The notes beneath the pieces are model-generated. The model saw nothing but the letters and a program-made list of their open reading frames with translations. It searched no databases and was not told where the DNA came from. A program made the translations under genes and the position numbers. Below, piece by piece: positions 48,001 to 60,000 of a DNA stretch of 64,000 bases. The stretch is from Phoronis australis (lineage: Eukaryota > Phoronida > Phoronidae): the NCBI GenBank assembly GCA_002633005.1, contig NMRA01000052.1, positions 486,722-550,721 of the forward strand, given 5' to 3'. How positions within the stretch are numbered: position 1 is the stretch's first letter; every line of letters starts with the position of its first letter.

Positions 48001-51000
48001 CCTTGTCTCCCAACATAAACATCTCCATGTCGCGGACACACGCCTTGTCCACCTTGACTATGCTGCCCGCGCTGCTAATGAACATCTGGTAAATCTCCGA
48101 TGCTAGCTGATGACGACGGTTACGCTCAACTGATCGCAGCTGCTCCACAGCACTCCAAAACCTGAGGGGTGGAATTGATATTAAAGACATAGAATGAAGA
48201 CGAGGCAGATATGTTCTCAATACAATGCGCGAGAGGGATACAGATGGAGTTAACAGAGGAAAGAATTGGGTGTCAGCATAGATCCAAGACAACAAATTCG
48301 CAACTCCGACATTTTCTAATGAAATTCCCAGCAGAGGTGCAACTTACTTTGTGTTCTAATCTCAGCTTCCAGTTAGTGTATTCAGAATCAGATGGGAAAT
48401 TGTTTTACCAATTTTACTTTCCAGCAGTACGAAAAAACACCCGGCATCAAAAAAAAAAAATTCAATTGCTTCCTTCAGTAGAATTTTCGGAGTCTGGAGT
48501 AATTTGCGGCAATATTTCAAGGGAAGTGCAATTGCAAGCTTTCATAATGCAAAACTTAGTGCTTTTCACAAAAATACAAAATACAATAACAGGAGTTCAG
48601 TCTAGAAAGCGCTGGAAACTAACCACAGTCAGCAGATGGGTCAACTCAGCCCATGCCACTAGTAAATAAGGATGCTGCGGCTTGTATGCAAGAACACAGA
48701 TCTCATCCACTGACATTAAATACAAAATTGTTGGTCCATGTGGTGTAGTCTGTGACATCAGGTAAATGAAAGGTACACACTTACCGAACCAGGGAGTCAT
48801 TGTCATCCTTCTGTAAGAACTTCTGGAATGCTTTTCTAGCCTCGGGACTTGACAAGATAACAGAGAAAGAAAGTACCTGTAAAGTCATTAAAACAATTCA
48901 AACATTTTCTACTATTTGCTATGTCACAGAGCCAGCATTTATTTCCCACTGCCACAAAGAACAGCCAGCTTTTTTTCCAAGCCAGAGTTTGGTACGATGT
49001 CATTTTGACGTTTTAGAGCAGAAATCAAATTCAAGTGCAAAAATTGAAAATAATAATTAAGCCTACTTTTATACGCACTTTGGAAATTATAACTGGGCTA
49101 TGGACTTCGTCAATTTTAATGCTACTCAACTCCCAGGGGAGCATACAATAGGTGTAAACATTTTTGGCACACACCACTTAATCCAAACACATAATTCTAC
49201 AAAAGTAAAAAAACCTGTGATAACCTAAATGAGATAAATGTTAAAAAAATTATTGACAATGTAACGAGACTGTGCACTTCTATTCCTCTTTACCAATACA
49301 AATAGTGTCATAGTGCCAGACACATCACCACTAAATTTCAGTATAATGCTGGCCAGCCCTTCCAAACTTTAAGGGTTTCAATTCATTTGCAGGTTATCTC
49401 TCAATTTCACCTGAACGTTGAAGACAATGCTATCATGATCAGGAAAATGTGAAGTCCAGCTTGGCAGATTAAATTAGCACATTTCCCACTTTCATATTTG
49501 AGCACTAAGTGGAAATATAATGGCTTTTAGTATACTCATGTTGCACGCGAGGTGTACCTTTCGTCCAGCAAGATTCTGTTTCTCCTGCTGGTTACTCTCA
49601 CCGTAGTCGCTGTACTCTTGACCCCCTAGCAGGCGGATGCGCTGCTCACATTTAGACTTGGCCAGAGTCAACTACAAGATGGACATTACTGCTACGAAAG
49701 TCTACACAACATGATCCACACAGATAAAACTGTCAACTACTAGTGGCATCAATGGCAGGTAGACATACTCCCGTGTCGGGCTAACTAGGTCAAGTCACAA
49801 TCGCTAAACTTTAAACTGGCACAAACCAAGATAACAGCTGTGAATCTTCCCATCTCAAAGATGGGGTTACATGCTGCTTTCGCAACATTAAATTAATCTA
49901 GTCGTTATGCACTGCAATCTCAAATACTCTTCCACAATTTTCTAATAGGTGATTGTTGCCATGAACACGCCCACTGCCAATCACATTTGTCTGGATAACT
50001 TCACGATCAATCCTGTAGGTGTCAGCATCCTGCAGTGCCACACCTACACCACTGTGTTAAGCGTTAACTACATATAAAGACTCCTTTCACAAAAAAATGC
50101 ATCAACAATATTTTCTCAACATCGAAATTTTGAATCCCAAAAATCATTGCAATTCAGTATTTATTTTAAAAAGCTTTTCAAATTAAAAACGTATAATTAT
50201 GTTTACTTTTTGAATACACACAAATCAATGGGGCAGAGTAGATATTTACCTGATTGATATACCTTCGTAAGTTCCTAGACTTCAACAGATCTCCTTTTGA
50301 AGAGCCTTTAGGAGTCGATGCTTTATCTAGAACAAATAAAAAACAAACAATAGCAACAAAAAGTGTGACGTTGCCATACTAGTGTAGCCTAGGAGATTCC
50401 ACCATCTTGGTTCTAACCCTAGCCACTTTTCTAAGGGAAATTACATCGAGTCGAAAGTTGTAACTGGAAAATCACCATTTAACCTGTCTTAGAAAACACA
50501 TGGTTAATATGCAAACCTACATGCTTCACAAAGACTGTGGCATGAGATTTATGGGATTCAAACTTACCTTCCGCCATTCCTTCGGCTCGCTTGATGTTGT
50601 TGATAGTAGTCGACTGCATGATTTCCGTGATTATACTCAATCTGCAAATCGCAAATAAAATAAGTAAGAATTGATGGCCATATGTTGGTCACATGACATG
50701 TCTTAAAAAAAATTCTGAAAAGGTCTCTGTCCCGACCAGTGCTCGAACCCGGAACTCTCTGCTTTCTTTTTGCTGAAATGAAGTTTCAAATTTTTCTGCC
50801 ATCAACATCAGGAACAATAAGAAAAAGCCCCCTTCAAAACAACTTTACCCAGCCCACAATACACATCCGGTGACAGCGCCATCTATCACTACATAAAGAA
50901 GCACCAACAGTCTATTACCTCATCTGCTTCAGGTGTTCAATGTCCTCCGACTCAAGAATCATCTTGTAGAACTGTTCGTAGGAAGCCGCATACATATACT

Positions 51001-54000
51001 TGCGCCGATGTTCCTCGCTCAGCCTCATGCGATACTCGATGTACCCCAGCAATGTTTGATTTATGTAGTCCGGGTCACATATTGCCTCAATGGTGGGTTT
51101 CAGAACTGAGAATTACNCCAACTCGAACTGGTACTTTTTCTCCAAAATGTACTCAGCCACAACAGAGCAGTGTACAGAAATCTTCAAATCATCAATACAG
51201 TACGTGTGGTGAACTTTGCAGTCATAGTTTTGAAGGTTTATGACAGTTTCAAGTCCTACCACCAGAATGCACAATCTTAGGGTTATGCAGCACAATAGAA
51301 AAATTCCGAATTGGCCTACCTTTGGAACATCATATCTCAGAAATGGCCGATTGGATTCACATGAAACTTTCAGATAGCGTGCTTCATGTTTTGTTCTTCA
51401 AAATGCTCTTAGCAATTGTTTTTTTTAAATGTTCCACTTCTACATGAGGTGTTATCAAAAATTAGGATTTTCATGAAAAAATTAAGTTGCATCAAACGAA
51501 ATGTTTAGATACTTGTAACAGCATTTTTGAGATTTCATCTAGATTTTTGTCAAATGAAATTTTTCATGTTATTCATAACGTTGTTTTGTCATCAAAGTAC
51601 CTATTTTTTGCAATATTTTATCAAAAATACATGGTCACATGGCTAAATTAACAGCAGATAAGTAAAAAGAAAAATCCAATTCTATAAGCTTTCTACTTTC
51701 AGTACCTAATTTTAGCAATTTAAAATCTATAGTTTTGTAAATACACAAACTTGTCGATGAGGTCTTCCATAACTTTAATAACACACACAACAGGGTCTAC
51801 AACTCTGACGACTTTTGTGCATAGAATTATGAAAGAGGCATCACAGACATTTTACCTCCTTCCCCTACAGAACAGGGAGCGACGAAACTAAGTGGCTAAC
51901 CCACAACTTATAGGTTTGAACAACGTACTACCCCCGATTCAGAATAACAACGCATACCTTTACAGGCAAAAATCTCTCTCAGCAGGTGAGTGGCAGGTGT
52001 GACGTGAGCATACTCTGTTGGCAGCGTTTTAACGAGAAGGAACTCGGCGACTTTACGCAAGAACCGCAACTCTTCTTCATCATTGCGTAAGTAACCATGA
52101 AGCCCAAACGGTGGTAACGGCTCATCTGGCTTGGTTCTGAAAACGTGAACAATCCATATTTTCCTTCATTCTCCACAATAGGCATCATTGCAAGTGCGCA
52201 AAGGGTAAAATTCACTTACAGGCAGGCACAGGAATCCCGTATTTTGGGAACCAGTTTTCTCCATTGAATAGCGTGCATCAAACTGGTTCTCGAAATCCAG
52301 GAACACTTAAGTGACTATTGCCGTACAAAGAATGCACTTTCCCAGACACTTTATACCCCCTTGAAAATTTGTTGAAAATACAGTTTGCTAATACATACCC
52401 ATTGCTACACTAATAAGGCAGTTTACAATATTGTGAAAACCTGAAAACTATGAACCTCAGACTGATCCCAGAAAAAAGGGTTGACCAGAATCACACCTGT
52501 GAAATCATGCCGTACTGATTAAATTCTCAGTGATGAAAAACACAGTATTACACGTGGGCCTACATCTTGTTTTTTTTTTCTCACTGCGTGAGTGGGAATG
52601 ATGGCAGTGAATTGTTAAGATGCAATCTCCACATGCGGATGCTCTTTTGTTTACTAGACTGTATGTGTATGCCACCTGTTGGCCATGTTAGAAAACTGGA
52701 GATTAAAATGGTGATGTGTATTTCTTCATGCTGTCAATCTGGCATAAATCCCACAAAATCGTATGAATGGCTCAGACATCCGCAACATGAATGAGGTAAA
52801 GCGAGGTCTTCGTACCCTCCATGTGTTAAGGACACATCCATTACAGTGCTCATGGTATTTAAAGCGACAGTCAATTAAAAATGTGAGCATTCAAATATTC
52901 CTACACAATAAAACTTATGACCAGTGCTACATTTAGAAGGTTCCAGAGTATTAAACTGGACACCCTGCACCAAATTTAGACATCCCACATAAAGTAAACA
53001 ATTAAGTGCTAGTGCAACCCAAGTCTCTACTTTCTTACACAGCAGCTTTGGGAGCTCAACCATAACATGATGAAAGTAAGCTAGGATAAACATTACTACA
53101 GACCCATGTGTCCACCCTAACATTCCAAACAACAGTAGCAATTCCACTTTGAGTCATAAACCCCAATCATCCTTGGTGGTGGTTGTCCACAGACAAAGGG
53201 AAATCCAAGCTGAAAGCCCCATTTGGAACTCCTGGACAGAATCATTACATAACAAAACATGCCCGAGTGGCTAACACCCATCACAGTGCAGTGGCAAGAT
53301 AACTGGGCCAGAGCTACACTGAGCCTGGGTGGTGCTAGAGACCTAATTCTAGGGGAATGCCAGAAAATTTCTTTGTGATTTTTCTTATCTTAATTAAATA
53401 ACACAAACTAGATCCTACCACATTGACAACAATATTGTGGAGCACATTAACTGCTTACTCCTGAGCAGATCACTCTTTGATCCTATCTTCAAGCAAGTGA
53501 AGGGGTGTAGGCAGAAGAAGCCAGTTCTATGGTATCAGATGACGTTGAACTCTAATGTCTTCCAGATGGTATCCAAATAATTCAAATTATGAACACAGGG
53601 AATGCAGATGAGTTTTGAGGAGGGGTTATTAAATAACATTTTAGCATATTATATAGTGGCACAATTGCATCACTTAGACAAATAAGACATGCTTTGGATA
53701 AAGCAAATTAGCAAGGGGAATTTACAATTGGCAACAAGTGCACAACCAGATCATTGGCTTCAGCAACGGAATTGTTATTAGCCTTAAGATCAGGCAATAT
53801 ATTACCCACACACCCAAATGCTTCAAGAGTATTAAACAGGCAATTAACCTGAAAACACTGGGTCATTCATAGGGAACAACCAGCATTAACTCCTTGATGA
53901 GTGGACGAAAGTGTCTTTGGCTGGAGACAATAGGACAGCCCAGGATAGAAATCTTTGTCCTGGAGGTAGGCACATGCACTGTCATCAGTTCTAGAATTTT

Positions 54001-57000
54001 GGCTGGTATTTTTTCTACAAGTATTTTCTCCTACTTCAAATTGCGTAGTTAGCTACTACTCAAATGCCCGTGTCAATTACAGAGCTCCGATTTAACTTTT
54101 GTGATGGCAGCTAGCCTTGCGGTTACAGCAAATCCTTTGAACTTCGAGTTGCGTACTTCGATTTCAAAAGTCATGGGTGACTACAAAGACACTGTGGCTC
54201 AGCGGTTAAACGTCAAAATCAAAATGGAAATTATGAAGAGCAAAAATTTTTTCAAAACAGGTCGGGCGTACAAAACAAAACAAAAAAAACCTGAGCGTCA
54301 ATTGTCCATACGAGAGAAGCCAATTCGTACTCGCATTTGGCTTTTTCCGCTTGTATTTGCAAGTGATTACTTCCTGATGTCGACCCCTACATATGCACAG
54401 GTAACATACCTAACGACGGATGTTTAAGAACTTGGAACTGACCAAACAGATGATCTGTTAAAGTAAATGTAATGCAGATTTAAACACGGACACAAACGGA
54501 GTAACTGAGAACACATCGGCGAAGAAATGATAAAAAATTGCACACTTCAACTACAAATCTATAACGAAATGCTTTAAAAAGTCTTAAGAGACAATGCAGA
54601 GTGAATTTTTGTCGGTTTGACTGAAAGTTGATAGTCTTAGTTCAATGAAGCAAAACTCGTTGTCACGAATTACATACACTGGGGGAATTAGAACCACCAT
54701 AACAACAACAACAACATCGAACTGTGACTCCCGCAATTTGTATCTTTGCGCATGAGCACTCCACAGTCCTGCCTAAAACTTCTGCCTTGCCACCATTTCT
54801 GAGTTTTGTGTGTGTGTAAACGGCCACTTGACAACGACCATCTTGCGCCTCAGTTGCACAGTGTCAAAAGTTTATGTCTAAAGGGAACTTAATAGGCTCC
54901 AACAGGTGATTCATTCCCCAAGTGATTTGTTGATGTCATGAACAGGGCAAAACATCTCTAAACTCTACCACCAAAATAGTTGGACAAAAATGGTACCTTT
55001 TGTAACAACAGAGGACATCCGGCAATTTGTTCTGCAACTAATAGTATTGTTATTTGACAGAACTGAGAATTTTTATAGGTACTGCAGATTCCTTCTAATG
55101 GATTTAGGCTTCCCCCCATGTCTACACGTACTTGATGTCGGGCAATTTACCGTAGTGGCCTACTTACCAAAGACCGAGACAACTTAGATATACATAGGTT
55201 TCCAGGTAAAATTTTCAGTTCCTAATTCAAAAGCACAACTTTGGAGAACGCAAAGATATGAGATTTTGAGTTGATGTCATTTATACGTTTCTAAAACGGT
55301 GCCACCTTAAAGCAAGGCTCCCCCCGGTGGAGGTGGCTGCCGTGATAGCATCAATTACCACTTTGTTTCTATATCTGGAAATTATACAGCCTGTCACCTT
55401 ACACGGTCCCCCATTAGAGGGTGGCCCAATGATGAAATCATGTCACCTTTTTCCTGTTCTTGTAATTATACATCCTTTCATATTAACTGAACCTTTCAGA
55501 GGGGGACCCAATTGAGGGGCATGTGGGGAATTGCTCTCTTTCCTCATTTAAATATGTAGCAGTCTAAAGACATAATTCAAGGTTTATTGAGCTTTCCTGA
55601 TACTCTTACCAAAGCTTTCACAACACACGGAAACACAAAAACGTAGGAACACCATGATACATGAAGTAACCATTTCATGCCATTTTGGGTCACCACAAGG
55701 ACACAGAACAAACAACTTACAGATAAAAATTTGTAATATTAAATAGAAACCATTGTGCACAGGTGTTGTTCATAGATGTTTGAATCAACTACAAGTTTCT
55801 GGTTGTGACGTCATATGCTTTGAAATTATGGCCATAAGACCACACCTTTTGCTGTATTTGGCAAAGTATAGAACTGATGTTGTCAGAAAAACATTGCAAG
55901 AACCAATTTTATATAAATAATGTCACACCAGATAATATAATAACTCCGATTATCGTCATGAAATGTCAAAAACTGAATAATTTCCCATAGGGATAACTCA
56001 CATGACATGATTTACTGTCCTATTCCTAAAGACCGTCATTGCGAAACAGCAAACTCGATTCTTACCAGCTTAGTGGCATGTGCACCTCCGCTTTTCTGTC
56101 TAAAAACTAACCTACTTCATCTCAAATTATTCGCCTTATCGGGTCTCAGAGGCGAGGGTAAAAATCAGTCGTTGCTGTTTACCTGTCTTACTCTAAGACT
56201 CTCCATTAGCATGACTAGTTTATAAGATCACTGCCCAGTCAAAGCCCACTAATGGACTATACCTGATATTACCATAATTTACATCAAAACCAAGGGTATG
56301 GCATTAAGCGGGCACCACTGTATAGGTGGAACCAAACAAGCTATAAAGGACAAAGACGAACCTGTTCGTAGCTGCTTCCACCTTCTGGAAATGCTCGCGT
56401 AAGATGTTGACAGTGTCATGAGTCACCAGATGTACAAGGTCAAGGTTGGAACACTGAGAGCTAAGCTTCTCAAGAACAATCCAAAAGTCATGCCTGTAAA
56501 AACATAGGAAATGCAAATGTTACACCCTGGTAAGTGACGCAAACCAGAAGGGTAAAAATTCCGCAGTTTGGGACAGTGACTGAACAATTACTTACAGCTA
56601 CTCTTGAAAGTAACTGAATGATTCAAAACTTTTAAAAGTTTTTCATTAACTGTGTATCAACTGTTTTCGATTCTATCAAACAGTTGTAAATGTCACCACA
56701 CTTAATATTTGACCACTCAAAAATATTGTCTTTCCATGACCAAATGCACTTAAATCCTGAGATTGTAGATGACGTTTTTTTCAATGCACTGATGCAGGTT
56801 GTGGGTTATATTGAAAATTCAAAGTGGTTCGAGATATCACTCTGATTGATGTATTAAGAGCTTCTGGCAGTGACAGTGAGAACACGAACTAAAGTTCTAG
56901 GAAACAAGTAAAATATAGTTGACCAATCAGAATGCTTGCAAAATAATAAACTGGGAGTCGCTTGAACTACAATGTTTATTAACATGACCTCTGAGTTGGA

Positions 57001-60000
57001 CAATACGGACAGGTGTCAAGGATGGGAATTCAATTTCACTGGTACCAGGGCTCGACATAACGAGCTGCAGGTCGCATTTGCGACCTGAAATTTGGAAATG
57101 CGAGCTGAGATTTTTGTCAGCTCGTATCAAGTCGCAAAATGCGACCTGGAATTTCCAACGAATGCGAGCTGAGTGTTTGCACTTCTCAACAGATACCTGG
57201 CAAATACCAAGCAGCTCTTGTTAATCCGACCGTTATTTGCATGGTTGTTGCCAAATCCAAGTTCAAAAGAACACTAACCGAGAACTGCCCTCCCGATGAC
57301 TTGTAAGCAAGTCGCGTGAACATGGGATATGCAGAATCGATCTTTGACGCGTTTCATTGGCTAACACTTTCGGCCACTTTAGTAAATTCCCGGATTCGCC
57401 GAAGAAAGTTTCGGGCCACTGCTTAACACGTGATAAAACTTCACAAAACAACGGTGTTTCTACTAATTCTTAAGCGATCAACTTACCAAACTTTGTGGTG
57501 GACAAAAATGTTTATTTTTCACATAAGATGTCCTTATTACATGTACCAAATATCCACGACAATATCCCTGATATCGCACTGCGGCACCGTTAGCGCGCAA
57601 GCGGTCCCGGCAGACAATCGTGACTTAGACTGAGATGTGCTTCTCCTTTTTATCGTATTAAGACAGCCAAAGTGAAAATTACAACCTTATTAATCGCCAA
57701 ACGACGGTCACGTCTTTACTTTCAGTCGCCAAGAAATTCTCAAACCCTTTACTTGTTTCTGGGGCTACGTGCGCGAAATATGATTTGTCTTTCACACGTT
57801 GTTGCCAACGTAAAGTGTAGGCCTACTCCAGCGATTCAAGTGCGTGAACTCACGCGTGCGCACCACTTCAAAGAACAGCGACAGTCCTAAATGAAAGAGT
57901 ATACCGGCTTGGCTCTGGTTTATTTGAAAATGAACTCAGATTCCCAGCGGTTATAAAAGACCCGATGTCCCGGGACCGATATAACCCAGAACTAACGTTA
58001 TCCTGTTCCGATGTTTCCCGAGGTCGATGTTCTGTAAACCCTGTATTCTATGCCCGTAGCCAGCTATTGCAACTAAACTGGCACTAGATGCGAAATTGTG
58101 GTTCAAGTTAGCGAACTTTTCATTCTTCTCTTTATACACCCCCCGGCAACTTTTCGCTCCCCGAACCACCTTCGCCGTAAAATGTTCAGACTCCTATAGA
58201 AACAACCTTGTTCCGGCTGAAGCGGGCAGTTAAAAAAATCATTCCGGGTGGCTAAAAAGGGTACAATGTAGTTGGTAACGATATCCAGAAAGTCACCCCT
58301 ACCAGATGGAGTTTGCCTCGCAAAATCGTATTATTATAACGTTTTTTACCATTGCAGCGTTTTAATATCTTATTACCGCAAACACTGAGGTTAACGACTA
58401 TGCTCACGCACAAGCCTACTCCCTACCTTTAAAGTGTTTCATAATAAGCGCTCACTGATCTATTAAAAGTCCCCCCTTAAATTTTGAGAATTTCCAATTA
58501 AGCGCCCACAGTTCAAGCTAGCGCCCATCATTGCGCACTACAAACGACCGCGTGTGGTTTAAAATTGACACGCAGCTTATATGGTGTGTGTCACTTTCAT
58601 TTTACACAACTTCAGTTTTCAAAAACGTCTTTTCACAATATGTAAAAACCAAATCTCGGCTTTGTTTTATACCTCGGAAAGAAAGTTAACACTAGTGACG
58701 TGCGTGTCGTTTTGCGACTGACCTATTTTTCCCGTACTTGGAGAGTATTGAAGAGCAAACTCGCGATTACCCGAGTTAGTTTGAATCGTTAACGACTTTG
58801 ATGACGGCCAGTAGCAGACCAGATCTAACAAAATCCCAGATACTTTTTCAACGGGCATTTTCTCCCTTTTCACATCGCAAATTTAGCTACTCCAATGCAC
58901 AAGTCAGTTAGAGAGCACTGATTCAACTTTCACGCCGGCAACTTGCCTTGCGCTCTAGAGTCTTTCAATGGCGGTCGTGAAGAACAGTAAGGCCGTACCT
59001 GCATGAATGAAGTCAATTTTGAGATCCGAAATTTGTGAGTATTTAACGCTGCAGGTAAGAGCATAATCTAAACATTTTCTAGATGATCTAAAAAATCTAT
59101 TTTGGCGCGTAAAAATGGCGGGAAAACTTTGCGACCTGGCATTTACGAATGCGAGCTGGATTTTGAAAATGCGACCTGAGATTTTGGCTAGGTCGCAAAA
59201 TGCGACCTGGCGATTTTAATAGCGTCGAGCCCTGGGTACGTATGCTAATCACAAAGCAGTGCACTAGGATTGGCATCTAGAGAAGATAGGAAACAAAACT
59301 TAAACAAATACAACGATGAGATGTATTTCAAAGTTCCAAATAGTTACTTTCTTCAGGGAAAACGACTACTGGTGTTATAAGTGAAAATCTCTTGATATGG
59401 GTATCTCCAGAAATCAGGGCAGTAATGTTGTGCAATTGAAGTTGGCGAGGAAACTTCCAGAAAGTAAACAAATCAAAATAGTGTGACCAAGACTGGACTA
59501 GGTACAACTGAAATAATTAAAACCTAGGATAGAATAATAAACTAACAATAATTTCATGCCACATCACATCTTTAACACAGTGTTTCCCCTGGGTTTTGCA
59601 AAGAGCGTGGTGGCGAATGGCCAAAACGGGGTGTAAAGCCCGTTGCCGCACGCCAATATGAGAAATGGGATCCCCCTATTAGCTGGATTTCGAAAGGAGC
59701 GTGGTGGTGAATGCTCGACGTGGATACGGAACCTGGCACCACATGCGAGCATGGGATGAAGTGAGATCCTCCCATCAGGGGGGGTTGGGAGAGGCCTTCC
59801 CCGCAGGCAAAATTTGAAAATTAGATGTAATTGGGTGCAGTTTGCTCACCATAGACAACATAGACAAGACCTTAACCCGAGCATCATGTAGTGGAAGTAT
59901 CCCGGTAAAGAATACTTCGCAAGACAATTTGACAATGAAGTGTCTGGCATAGTGTGATCTCTGTCACACTTCAGTACAAAAAAACAGTGTTAAAATTCAG

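Noticed and set aside
48211-48669. 152-codon + strand open frame
   Set aside because: It lies in an SNX25 intron on the opposite strand, contains a poly-A-like run and has no recognisable motif.
54190-54215. Perfect A-box match TGGCTCAGCGG as a tRNA or SINE
   Set aside because: No B box follows at a usable distance and no cloverleaf is possible.
57951-58873. Open frames inside the hAT-like element as a transposase
   Set aside because: They are under 75 codons and show no hAT dimerisation or DDE-type motif.
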